64,000 nt of DNA, taken from assembly GCA_028289455.1 (NCBI GenBank), contig JANQPN010000043.1, positions 62,001 through 126,000 on the forward strand, given 5' to 3'. The position numbers and the translations under genes are program-made. Origin of the DNA: Wenzhouxiangellaceae bacterium (GTDB taxonomy: Bacteria; Pseudomonadota; Gammaproteobacteria; Xanthomonadales; Wenzhouxiangellaceae). Under the pieces are notes generated by a model. It saw only the letters and a program-made list of their open reading frames with translations. It was not told the DNA's origin and did no database searches. This document shows, piece after piece, positions 53,610 through 62,208 of the stretch. Numbering within the stretch: position 1 is the first letter of the stretch; each line of letters starts with the position of its first letter.

Positions 53610-55862
53610 TTAATATCCGATTGGGTCGGTTAATTTGTCCAATCGCAGCGTTCCGGCACCATCAGGGTTATCAAAGCTAATTAATAAAAGAGTCTCCAAG
53701 CGGTCTGGTAACAATGGATTCCTGACAAGCTGTAAATCCCCGAACTCTCCCCATGGCATTATAACTCTATCAGCAGGGTTATAGTCTGGCCCGAATACAG
53801 GTCCTTCAGATCGTCTGGGCTGGTCTGTCAGTTGCCACCTGCAGCCAGGTACATTACTGAGAGGACTGGTGCTGCAGTTTTCCAATAAGCCAAGATAATA
53901 CCAGGCCTGGTTACCCAGCTGGTCATAGGTTAACCACAAACCGACCATCATTCGGGACATTGGATCGCTGTTGTCAATCATTGCCGGCATAAATATAAAA
54001 CCCTCGCCACTGCGGCGAAGATCAAATGACGAACCGATCATCGAACGTGCCGGGCTGCCGGTTCTGCGTATATCAAAACGCCTGACCAGATTGGTTGCCT
54101 GCTGATCGATGATGAAACCACGGTCACACAACAGTTCATTATCAACCAGGCTGCTTATGGGTAATACACCATTACCAAACTCTTCGCTGGTATAGCGAAT
54201 CTCACCATTGCGGCAATCAGAAAACTCGATTTCGGCCATTCCCCAGGGCTCGACCACCCGGTCGGCAGGGTTGAATCGCCCGATAGGAAAACGCGGCCCC
54301 CGGGCACGTACCAGCGGTAACTTTACAATACCGTTTTCAAATATGCCTGTACCTCTCATCCACATCTGATTGCCTGATGAATCATAGGTAAACCAGTGCA
54401 GCAATAAACGGTTGTTTCTCAGTACTTCCAGTGTAATACCCTGACCATTAAACTCAGGTCCAAACCACCATAATCCGGTAATCGCCGGGTCCAATGCAGG
54501 TTTGGCATTGGAAACCACAACTTGCCGCATTCCTTGATCTTCTTCTGTAGACAGCAGCCGGTTGTTACTTTGATTTAATTGCAATATCGACTGATTAATT
54601 GGTAAGGGCCGGTTGTTATCAGCTACCAACCGTTGCCTTAAAACTTCAGGTGCGCTGGCTTTGATGGGGCTATAGGCACTGATGACCCGTATTGAATCCC
54701 GCAAGATATTTGAGAATATCCCTACTGCGTCAATGCCGGCCAAACCACTGATCAACTGACGACTCTGGCCGAAGAAAACCACAGAGCTGATTTCTTCATA
54801 AGCCTGTTCTGAGTTTAGTTCGTACCATAACACCTCGGTGTTGCCATCAAATGCTGCAAAGATAGGCTTGGAAACGATCAATCTGTTGTTGTCAAAATAA
54901 AGTTGATCGATATCCAGCAAAGCATCTGAGCCGAATAAGTTGGGGTTAAATAGAACATTGACACCAATGTTTCCAGCATTGATCAATTCATCCAGCATGT
55001 ACATGTTGCTGGTATCGTTAAATTCATAAACCTGAACCTCACTTTGATAAAAGTTTTGTTCAGGGACATTAATAAAACCCGGCCGCCTTTGGGTAAATTC
55101 ATGGCTGTTGATAAATATGGTTTGGTTTTGGATCAGAAAATCATCACCATAAATTGTCGCTGTATCACTGAACTGCTGTGTTAATACCCAGTTGTTTTGA
55201 TCGGTTGGTGCAAGTAAATTAACAGTTTGTGCCAGTGCCCGGTCATGGACCAGTCTTTGTTCCACGCCGACTGCCTGATTACCTTGAACCAGAATCAATT
55301 CGCCGTTAGTTTCCACCCGGGTACCCCAGGCACGATTGTTGTTTTCTCCATTACCTGCAATGCGGCTAATTGGCACCATGGAAATCGTGCCGGAGTCATC
55401 ATCGTCTAATCGATAAATATAAACAGAACCATCAGATAATGATTGGCCCGGTGCAGTAAAAACCTGTCCTGGAGCACCTATTACCAATAATCCATTGCGG
55501 TATGCAACAGAAAAACCGAAACCATCCTGTTGCGCACAGGCCATGCCAAAGTCGCTGGCTGATAAAGTTTGCAATCGTGAAAAATTGCCTTGTGTATCGG
55601 CCATAAACAGCAAGGCCACACCGCAGGCATTTGTGCTGCCGGCATTAGTTGAAAAATTTAACTGGGGACTGGTAACAAGAATCAGATCATCATTGATAAA
55701 TACGGCATCCAGTCTGCTGTCGGTCAGCATTTCCTGGGTTAGATCCAGTGACTGTGAAAAGCGCCATTCAATTAAAGGTGATGGTTGTGCCGATACCGCA
55801 AACAGGGTTAATAAAAGCAAAACATACAATTTGACCAAGGAATTTCTCACAGCGTCTCCCAT
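53610..55862 (-). CDS. Large exported beta-propeller-like protein with duplicated C-terminal domain
   Basis: About 750 residues from the ATG at 55862 (MGDAVRNSLVKL) with a signal peptide ending AVSAQ. The N-terminal half has FG-GAP-like blades (GVALLFMADTQGNFSR, FGFSVAYRNGLLVIGAPGQ, GSVYIYRL) typical of integrin-like propellers. The C-terminal part has two related modules: WWFGPEFNGQGITLEVLR with LLHWFTYDSSGNQMW, and FDLRRSGEGFIFM with GLWLTYDQLGNQAWY. They share SGxGxxL and WxTYDxxGNQ patterns. Each contains RFNPADRV or DYNPADRV. Likely outer-membrane or extracellular, function unknown. Confidence 0.7.
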   Translation of the reverse strand: MGDAVRNSLVKLYVLLLLTLFAVSAQPSPLIEWRFSQSLDLTQEMLTDSRLDAVFINDDLILVTSPQLNFSTNAGSTNACGVALLFMADTQGNFSRLQTLSASDFGMACAQQDGFGFSVAYRNGLLVIGAPGQVFTAPGQSLSDGSVYIYRLDDDDSGTISMVPISRIAGNGENNNRAWGTRVETNGELILVQGNQAVGVEQRLVHDRALAQTVNLLAPTDQNNWVLTQQFSDTATIYGDDFLIQNQTIFINSHEFTQRRPGFINVPEQNFYQSEVQVYEFNDTSNMYMLDELINAGNIGVNVLFNPNLFGSDALLDIDQLYFDNNRLIVSKPIFAAFDGNTEVLWYELNSEQAYEEISSVVFFGQSRQLISGLAGIDAVGIFSNILRDSIRVISAYSPIKASAPEVLRQRLVADNNRPLPINQSILQLNQSNNRLLSTEEDQGMRQVVVSNAKPALDPAITGLWWFGPEFNGQGITLEVLRNNRLLLHWFTYDSSGNQMWMRGTGIFENGIVKLPLVRARGPRFPIGRFNPADRVVEPWGMAEIEFSDCRNGEIRYTSEEFGNGVLPISSLVDNELLCDRGFIIDQQATNLVRRFDIRRTGSPARSMIGSSFDLRRSGEGFIFMPAMIDNSDPMSRMMVGLWLTYDQLGNQAWYYLGLLENCSTSPLSNVPGCRWQLTDQPRRSEGPVFGPDYNPADRVIMPWGEFGDLQLVRNPLLPDRLETLLLISFDNPDGAGTLRLDKLTDPIGY

Positions 55863-56176
55863 TTTCTCTTGTCCGGTTACTGCTGACCGACAATATGCCA
55901 ATAAGAATTTGGCGCATTATAAATACCCAAAGTGAACTAAAGATTAACCATTTCTGAACGGTATAAAAAATACCCAAAATGCAGAGCCCAATAAATTATC
56001 TCTATATAACCCGATTGGTCAGTTTAATCAGCCAGTCCGCTAATGCTGACAAATCAATAAAGTGATTTTCAGATCTGATTGTGCTGAGCCTGTTGAAAGA
56101 ATAGGTTTTGGCCAGGGACGAATTGGCACGCTGCTGCTTGGCAAGATGAGTGCATGCAGCGTGCGGATGTTGAAAA
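55863..56176. other. Intergenic region with inverted repeat
   Basis: No gene. Perfect 9-bp arms GCACGCTGC (56126-56134) and GCAGCGTGC (56156-56164) enclose 21 bases, 12 bases after the lipoprotein stop. No T tract, so a terminator is only possible. Confidence 0.4.
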
Positions 56177-56767
56177 TTATGATTCAGGCGATGACTCTAT
56201 CAAAAACCACATATCCGAATTAAATCCAGCCTGGTCAGCATTGGCCCGCTGGTCTTTGACCATAGGGCTGTCACCATCACACAACCAGTCGTAAGGTGAA
56301 GTCGGACTGACCACCGATGCCGGAATCTTGATGGCGTTAAAGTTTTCACTGCAGTATGCATTGAGCTCAGGTGCAGGTCTGCGGCTGAAATTCAGTTTCA
56401 CATTGCATTGCATATCCTGCCGGGGGACACAGGCCATTACATTGCCGGCCATACAGCGCCAGCTCAGTTGAGCGGCATCCCATGTTTCAGGTAACCGGTC
56501 AGATTCCGTGAGTGTCTGCTGCAGAATTTCGGCAACCGTCACAGGAGGGCTGTCACCGGTGTAATTCGGGCCGGGCTGATCCACAGTTTCACGTGCCTGG
56601 CAATAAGCGAAGGCATCATCAAACTGCGGCATGTTCGGATCAACTGCCGCGGTTGTCTGTGTGCCTGTATTTTGATCGGACTGACTGTTGGAACCACAGC
56701 CAACGAGTCCCCATATACTGAAAAGTAACAGTATAGATCCCCAGGCAATTCGCCTTGTTTTGAGCAT
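56177..56767 (-). CDS. Lipoprotein of unknown function
   Basis: A 196-residue lipoprotein with a strong AGGAGG and lipobox GLVGCGS. A Ser/Gln/Thr-rich linker follows. The mature domain has six or more Cys (FAYCQARE, WRCMAGNVMACVPRQDMQC, LNAYCSEN, DWLCDGD) and may be disulfide-bonded. ACVPRQDMQC and CDGDSPMVKDQRANAD are its most distinctive blocks; they resemble DUF-type lipoproteins of proteobacteria but I cannot name one. Faces the rpsF operon back to back. Confidence 0.65.
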   Translation of the reverse strand: MLKTRRIAWGSILLLFSIWGLVGCGSNSQSDQNTGTQTTAAVDPNMPQFDDAFAYCQARETVDQPGPNYTGDSPPVTVAEILQQTLTESDRLPETWDAAQLSWRCMAGNVMACVPRQDMQCNVKLNFSRRPAPELNAYCSENFNAIKIPASVVSPTSPYDWLCDGDSPMVKDQRANADQAGFNSDMWFLIESSPES

Positions 56768-56929
56768 AAAACCCTCCTGCTCCCAATACTCTGCAGGGCT
56801 GTGTGGCTCTTCGTTGTTTTTATATCAACAACATAATACCTCAAAATGAGGTAAAACATGAAAAACAGGGGTTGCAACCATAGGTGTAATCTAGGATACT
56901 ACGCGGTCCCGTTGACGCGGGAATTCCTT

Positions 56930-56969
56930 GCCTCACCAGCCTTGCTATAAGGCCTGGGAGGCTTCCGGC
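56930..56969 (+). promoter_or_regulatory. Candidate S6:S18 leader structure of the rpsF operon
   Basis: A stem of about 12 base pairs (GCCTC-A-CCAGCCTT with AAGGCCTGGGAGGC, 56930-56962, loop 56944-56948) is followed at once by TTCCGGC. Known rpsF leaders have a stem with a CCG-containing bulge bound by the S6:S18 complex, so autoregulation is plausible. Match is by eye only. Confidence 0.45.
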
Positions 56970-57007
56970 AGTGCTTTTCGCTGTCAGTGAACCCATAAGG
57001 AGTCACA

Positions 57008-57445
57008 ATGAGACATTATGAAATTGTGTTTCTGGTCCACCCTGACCAGAGTGAACAGGTGCCCGGGATGATTGAGCGCTACCGTACGCTGATTGAAAAC
57101 AGCAGCGGTAACATTCATCGCCTGGAAGACTGGGGTCGGCGCATGCTGGCTTATCCGATCGCCAAAGTGGCCAAAGCACACTATGTTTTGATGAACATTG
57201 AGTGCGGCCAGGATGTATTGGAAGAACTGGAAGGCATTTTCCGTTTCAATGATGCCATTTTGCGCCACCTGACTATCCGTCAGCAGGATGCAATTACCGA
57301 AAAATCCAGTATTATGGTTGAGACTGAAGAAGAAGATCAGCGCAGCCGTAAACGCAGTGAATTCCGTCAGGTAACCCGTGATGACAGACATGCGGAAGAT
57401 AAAGCTGACAAAGATACCGATAAGACCAGTGAAGAGGAGCAATAA
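57008..57445 (+). CDS. rpsF: 30S ribosomal protein S6
   Basis: A 145-residue S6 with start [18 protein letters not shown], the [20 protein letters not shown] core, and a Glu/Asp/Lys-rich C-terminal extension of about 50 residues. Preceded by AAGGAG. It binds 16S rRNA with S18. First gene of rpsF-rpsR-rplI. Confidence 0.97.
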   Translation: MRHYEIVFLVHPDQSEQVPGMIERYRTLIENSSGNIHRLEDWGRRMLAYPIAKVAKAHYVLMNIECGQDVLEELEGIFRFNDAILRHLTIRQQDAITEKSSIMVETEEEDQRSRKRSEFRQVTRDDRHAEDKADKDTDKTSEEEQ

Positions 57446-57447
57446 TC

Positions 57448-57672
57448 ATGGCTAGAAATTTCCGTCGTCGTAAGTATTGCCGCTTTACTGCTGAAGGCAT
57501 CAAGCAGGTCGACTACAAAGATCTGAAAATCCTGCGCCAGTTCATTGGCGATACCGGGAAAATTGTTCCCAGCCGTATTACCGGCACCAAAGCCCGTTAT
57601 CAGCGGCAGCTGTCAACAGCTGTGAAACGCGCCCGTTATCTGGCTTTGCTGCCGTATACCGATAACCATTGA
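57448..57672 (+). CDS. rpsR: 30S ribosomal protein S18
   Basis: A 74-residue basic protein with [46 protein letters not shown] and the standard end [14 protein letters not shown]. It starts 2 bases after the rpsF stop. It pairs with S6. Confidence 0.97.
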   Translation: MARNFRRRKYCRFTAEGIKQVDYKDLKILRQFIGDTGKIVPSRITGTKARYQRQLSTAVKRARYLALLPYTDNH

Positions 57673-57682
57673 GGTAGCTGTC

Positions 57683-58135
57683 ATGCAATTGATTTTACTG
57701 GAAAAAGTACAAAATCTCGGCGGTCTTGGCGATAAGGTAAACGTTAAGCCCGGTTATGGCCGTAACTACCTGTTGCCTACCGGCAAAGCAGTACCTGCCA
57801 CCGCAGAAAACCTGGCGGCTTTTGAAGCCCGCAAGGCGGAACTGGAACAGGCTGAGAATGAAAAACTGGCAGCAGCCCAGGCGCGTAAGGATGCATTGGC
57901 GGATTACACCGTTGAAGTAACCGCAAACGTCAGCCCTGAAGGCCGTCTGTATGGTTCCATCGGTGCCCGTGAGCTGGCTGAACACCTGACTGAGAAAGGT
58001 TACGCTGTGGCCAAGAGCGAAGTCATCATGAGTGAAGGCCCCATCCGCGTACCAGGTGAGTATGATATTCCGCTGCAGCTGCACGCTGATGTGGAATCTA
58101 CCATCAAAGTAATCATTATCGGCGAGGAAGCCTGA
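57683..58135 (+). CDS. rplI: 50S ribosomal protein L9
   Basis: A 150-residue L9. The N-terminal signature is MQLILLEKVQNLGGLGDKVNVKPGYGRNYLLP (in part VNVKPGYGRNYLLP), followed by the long connecting helix and the C-terminal domain (YGSIGARELAEHLTEKG). GAGGTAG precedes the ATG. In operon with rpsR. Confidence 0.97.
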   Translation: MQLILLEKVQNLGGLGDKVNVKPGYGRNYLLPTGKAVPATAENLAAFEARKAELEQAENEKLAAAQARKDALADYTVEVTANVSPEGRLYGSIGARELAEHLTEKGYAVAKSEVIMSEGPIRVPGEYDIPLQLHADVESTIKVIIIGEEA

Positions 58136-58194
58136 TTAACCGGGTGGTGTGCGCAATGACTGCTGAACTTCACCGGCTTGTGTGATAGCCAGTC

Positions 58195-59580
58195 ATGGCA
58201 GAAGTCCAACGCGTCCACCACTCAGTTACTGAAGCCGATAAGCCCCCCAGTGCAATAGAAACCGAGCAGGCTCTGCTCGGTTGTCTGCTGCTCAATCCCC
58301 GCTGTTACGATCAGATTGCCGATAAGGTATCTCCAGAGGATTTCTACCGGCAGGATCATGCCGAAATCTACACTGCATTCATCGATCTCACCGAAAACAA
58401 GCAAAGCGGTGATGCGGTGACTGTGGCCGAATGGTTTCAGTCGCGTAATAAATCTGATGTGGTGGCAGGCGGCGCTTATCTGACCATGCTGGCCAACAGC
58501 GTGGCCAGCGCTGCCAATGTGGTTGCCTATGCGGAGATCATCAGAGAAAAATCCGTATTGCGCCAGCTGATCGATATCGGCACTGAAATTGCCGGCGACG
58601 CCTACCGTCCGGATGGGCGTGATGCTGAAACCTTACTGGAAAAAGCCGAGCAGGAAATTTTCAAAATTGCCGAGCAGGGCACCCAGAGCCGCAGCAATTT
58701 TGTGCATGTCGAAAGCCTGCTGAAAGATTCCTACAAGCTGATCGAAGAGCTCAGCAGCAAAACCGGTGACATTACCGGTGTAGCGACCGGCTTCACCGAT
58801 CTGGACAACAAAACCTCGGGCCTGCAGCCCTCAGACCTGATTATCATTGCCGGCCGCCCGGCCATGGGTAAAACCACGCTGGCCATGAACATTGCAGAAA
58901 GTGCAGCTATCCGGCATGAAGTGCCGGTGGGCATATTCAGTATGGAAATGTCGTCGCAGCAGTTGGTGTTCAGAATGTTTTCATCGCTGGGCGCCATCAA
59001 TCAGAAACGGCTGCGCACCGGCAAACTGGAAGACACCGATTGGGATGGCCTCAACTCTGCCTTCCGGATGCTCAAACAAGCGCCAATTTATATTGATGAA
59101 ACACCGGGCTTATCACCAGCGCAGATTCGCGCACGCGCCCGGCGGATGAAGCGCGAACATGACATCGGTCTGGTGGTGATTGACTACCTGCAGCTGATGC
59201 AGGTGCCCAACAACAGGGAAAACAGGGCTACAGAAATTGCCGAGATTTCCCGCGGGCTGAAATCACTGGCCAAAGAACTGAATGTGCCGGTAATAGCTTT
59301 ATCCCAGCTCAACCGCGCTCTGGAGCAGCGGCCCAACAAGCGGCCGGTGATGGCGGATCTGCGTGAATCAGGTTCCATCGAGCAGGATGCCGATATTATT
59401 CTGTTCATTTACCGCGATGAGGTCTACAACCAGGACAGCCCTTCCAAGGGCATGGCGGAAGTGATTATCGGTAAGCACCGCAACGGCGCTACCGGCATGC
59501 TGGAGTTATTGTTCCAGGGTGAGTTCCTGCGCTTCCAGAATTACAGTCATGCCGATGATATTTACAGCAATATGCCCTAA
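58195..59580 (+). CDS. dnaB: Replicative DNA helicase DnaB
   Basis: A 461-residue hexameric helicase. The N-terminal domain begins after PPSAIETEQALLGCLLLNP. The RecA-like half has Walker A GRPAMGKTTLAMN, Walker B GLVVIDYLQLM, the arginine finger region and DLRESGSIEQDADIILFIYRDE. No intein is present. It unwinds DNA at the fork. The rplI-dnaB-alr order is common in gammaproteobacteria. Confidence 0.97.
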   Translation: MAEVQRVHHSVTEADKPPSAIETEQALLGCLLLNPRCYDQIADKVSPEDFYRQDHAEIYTAFIDLTENKQSGDAVTVAEWFQSRNKSDVVAGGAYLTMLANSVASAANVVAYAEIIREKSVLRQLIDIGTEIAGDAYRPDGRDAETLLEKAEQEIFKIAEQGTQSRSNFVHVESLLKDSYKLIEELSSKTGDITGVATGFTDLDNKTSGLQPSDLIIIAGRPAMGKTTLAMNIAESAAIRHEVPVGIFSMEMSSQQLVFRMFSSLGAINQKRLRTGKLEDTDWDGLNSAFRMLKQAPIYIDETPGLSPAQIRARARRMKREHDIGLVVIDYLQLMQVPNNRENRATEIAEISRGLKSLAKELNVPVIALSQLNRALEQRPNKRPVMADLRESGSIEQDADIILFIYRDEVYNQDSPSKGMAEVIIGKHRNGATGMLELLFQGEFLRFQNYSHADDIYSNMP

Positions 59581-59628
59581 TCCGGATGTTTCACTAGAAC
59601 CTCTGGTTATTTTGTTCTCTAACTACTT

Positions 59629-60696
59629 ATGAGCCGTTCCACCATCGCGCGCATCAATACCGGGGCGCTGCAGCATAATCTGCAGATCATGCGCCAACGT
59701 GCGCCTGATTCACGGGTAGCGGCTGTGGTTAAGGCCGACGGTTATGGACACGGACTGCTAACAGTAGCCAAGGCGTTGCAGCAGGCCGATATGCTGGCGG
59801 TGGCGACTGTAGAAGAGGGCGTGCAGATTCGTGAAATGGGTATCAGCGGTGATGTGCTGGTGCTGGAAGGCTTTCATGATCAGGAAGACATTTCCGCTGT
59901 TCAGCAGCATAAGCTATTGCCGGTGATGCACGCAGACCATCAGCTGAAGTTACTGAAAGACAATGCTGAGCTGAGCTTCAAACAAGTGTGGCTGAAGCTG
60001 GAAACCGGCATGAACCGCCTGGGTTTTCAAGCCCACAGGGCAGCGGAACTGCACCAATGGCTGCAGCATGGTTATACCGATCAGGTGGTACTGATGACTC
60101 ACCTGGCCAATGCCGAGTTACCGCATCCCAGTAATGCACAGCAGGTAGAGGTTTTCGATCAGGCAGTAGCCGGTTTGCCCGGGCCCCACAGCATATCCAA
60201 TTCAGCGGCTGCCTGGGGCTTGCCGGAAACGCGCCGGGACTGGATACGGCCGGGCATTATCCTATACGGCATTTCCCCGTTTACTGATAAAACCGGTACC
60301 GAGCTGGGGCTTAAGCCGGCGATGCATCTATGCAGTGAAATTATCGCTATACATGATTGCAAAGCGGGTGACTCACTGGGTTATGGATCGCGTTATCAAT
60401 GTAGTAAAGACACGCGGATAGCCGTAGTGGCCATAGGCTATGGGGATGGGTATCCACGGCATATCAAAGATGGTGCACCGGTGTGGGTGGCCGGCCAGCA
60501 GGCCAAACTGGCAGGTATTCCGTCCATGGACATGCTCACGGTTGAATTGCCTGATGACAGCACCGCCGATATCGGTGATGAAGTGGAGCTGTGGGGCGAG
60601 CATATTCCGGTGGAACAGATTGCCGCTTTTGCCAATACGGTTGCTTATGAACTGGTCTGTCAGATAACCGGACGGGTCAAAAAGGATGTCGTCTGA
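59629..60696 (+). CDS. alr: Alanine racemase
   Basis: A 355-residue PLP enzyme making D-alanine for peptidoglycan. The Schiff-base Lys lies in VAAVVKADGYGHG. The catalytic Tyr block is DSLGYGSRYQC, and the end has ELVCQITGRVKK (family end LLC-x-x-x-R-V). The start is ATG 59629; no signal peptide, so the biosynthetic cytoplasmic form. Overlaps the next gene by 11 bases. Confidence 0.95.
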   Translation: MSRSTIARINTGALQHNLQIMRQRAPDSRVAAVVKADGYGHGLLTVAKALQQADMLAVATVEEGVQIREMGISGDVLVLEGFHDQEDISAVQQHKLLPVMHADHQLKLLKDNAELSFKQVWLKLETGMNRLGFQAHRAAELHQWLQHGYTDQVVLMTHLANAELPHPSNAQQVEVFDQAVAGLPGPHSISNSAAAWGLPETRRDWIRPGIILYGISPFTDKTGTELGLKPAMHLCSEIIAIHDCKAGDSLGYGSRYQCSKDTRIAVVAIGYGDGYPRHIKDGAPVWVAGQQAKLAGIPSMDMLTVELPDDSTADIGDEVELWGEHIPVEQIAAFANTVAYELVCQITGRVKKDVV

Positions 60697-61213
60697 ACAG
60701 CCTGGATCAACTGATATTTTGATCCGTGACTGCCGCATGGACGAGGCAGCGGTTTTAAAGCAATTATTTTTTAATACCATCCGCGCGATCAACAGCCGTG
60801 ACTATTCGGCCGAGCAGGTGGCTGCCTGGGCGCCGGACGATGTCTGTGATCAGCGCTGGATGGATAAAATCGCAAGCATAAAGCCGGTGGTTGCGGTGAT
60901 AGGTGAGACCATTGTGGGTTATACCGATTTACAGCCGGATGGTTATATCGATCATTTTTACACCCACCATGCCTGGCAGGGCCATGGTGTGGGTACTTGT
61001 ATGCTGAATTACCTGAAAAACCTGGCAACCCAGCTCGGTATCAATCGTCTGTATTCACATGTAAGCATCACCGCCAGACCGTTCTTCGAAAAACATGGAT
61101 TTGAACTGGTCAGACAGCGCCGGCTTGAGACTCGAGGTCAAAGCTTAATCAACTATGAGCTGGCCTGCTTCTTAGGCGATATATCATATTTGCGCAGCAA
61201 ACCGCGGAACTGA
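60686..61213 (+). CDS. GNAT-family N-acetyltransferase
   Basis: A 175-residue GNAT. It overlaps alr at the start (ATG 60686). The acetyl-CoA loop is HAWQGHGVGTCML (Q-x-x-G-x-G). Core strands: VVAVIGETIVGYTDLQPDGYIDHFYTH (in part), and the late HVSITARPFFEKHGFELV. Substrate unknown; similar proteins are called ElaA/YafP-like acetyltransferases. Its 3' end overlaps the convergent pspF-like gene by 61 bases. Confidence 0.85.
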   Translation: MSSEQPGSTDILIRDCRMDEAAVLKQLFFNTIRAINSRDYSAEQVAAWAPDDVCDQRWMDKIASIKPVVAVIGETIVGYTDLQPDGYIDHFYTHHAWQGHGVGTCMLNYLKNLATQLGINRLYSHVSITARPFFEKHGFELVRQRRLETRGQSLINYELACFLGDISYLRSKPRN

Positions 61214-62178
61214 TGATAGCTCAACCCCAGCAGTTTGGCCGCTTCATTCTGATGGTAGCGGGCTTCAGCCAGTGCCTGTTCAATTCGCTTGATTTCATGT
61301 GCCTGCACTTCGGCCTGCAGATCTATCGGCCAGTCTGAGGGAACCTCGGTTGAACCGGTGTTGGACACAGCTTCCTGCTGCTGCAGCTCGGCTTCAGGTC
61401 TCCAGGGTGAAACAAATGGATCAAACTCGATTTCATTGATGGGGTCTTCCGGGCTTTGCATCCGGTAGACAGAGCGCTCAATCACGTTTTTCAGCTCGCG
61501 GATATTGCCGGGCCAGGCGTATTCCAGTAACTGCTGCTCCACTTCGTTGGTGAAGCCCGGAAACAGATCACGACCCAGCTCGCTGGACATCTTGACGGCG
61601 AAATGGTCGGCCAGCTGCAGGATGTCCTCGCGTCTTGCGCGCAGCGGCGGCAGGGTGATCACATCAAAAGCCAGACGGTCGAGCAGATCGGCCCGGAACA
61701 GCCCCTGTTTGACCAGCGAAGGCAAATCCTGGTTGGTGGCGGCGATTACCCTTACATCCACCTGCACGGGGCGTGAACCCCCGATTCGTTCAAAATTGCC
61801 GTATTCAATCACCCGCAGCAGCTTTTCCTGCACCGTCATCGGCGCATTGGATAATTCGTCCAGAAACAGACTGCCATGATTGGCCTGCTCAAAGCGGCCG
61901 CGGCGCATTTTCTGTGCCCCGGTGAAGGCCCCGGCCTCATGGCCGAACAGTTCTGATTCCAGCAGGCTTTCCGGCAACGCGGCACAGTCCATTTTGATAA
62001 AGGCCTGGTCCCAACGGGGCGATAGAAAGTGCAGGCGCTCGGCTATCAGTTCTTTGCCGGTGCCGCGCTCACCAATCACCAGCGCACTGCGATTCAGCAG
62101 TGCCAGCTGCGATGTTTGCTCCAGAACCGCCAAAAAAGCCGGTGAAGAGCCGATAAATTCTTGCTTGGGGCGAACCAT
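61153..62178 (-). CDS. pspF: Sigma-54 activator PspF
   Basis: A 341-residue enhancer-binding protein without an N-terminal receiver domain. AAA+ motifs in order: Walker A GERGTGKELIAERLH, the sigma-54 loop GAFTGAQ, Walker B GSLFLDEL, and RADLLDRLAFDVITLPPLRARREDI. The C-terminal Fis-type helix-turn-helix is EAAKLLGLSYHQFRGLLRKY. The FLDELSNAPM block and short N-terminus fit PspF. The pspABC genes it would drive are not next to it here. Divergent from radA with a 30-base gap. Confidence 0.88.
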   Translation of the reverse strand: MVRPKQEFIGSSPAFLAVLEQTSQLALLNRSALVIGERGTGKELIAERLHFLSPRWDQAFIKMDCAALPESLLESELFGHEAGAFTGAQKMRRGRFEQANHGSLFLDELSNAPMTVQEKLLRVIEYGNFERIGGSRPVQVDVRVIAATNQDLPSLVKQGLFRADLLDRLAFDVITLPPLRARREDILQLADHFAVKMSSELGRDLFPGFTNEVEQQLLEYAWPGNIRELKNVIERSVYRMQSPEDPINEIEFDPFVSPWRPEAELQQQEAVSNTGSTEVPSDWPIDLQAEVQAHEIKRIEQALAEARYHQNEAAKLLGLSYHQFRGLLRKYDISPKKQASS

Positions 62179-62208
62179 ATTCTGTATAGGATATGCGACA
62201 ATTCAGAA

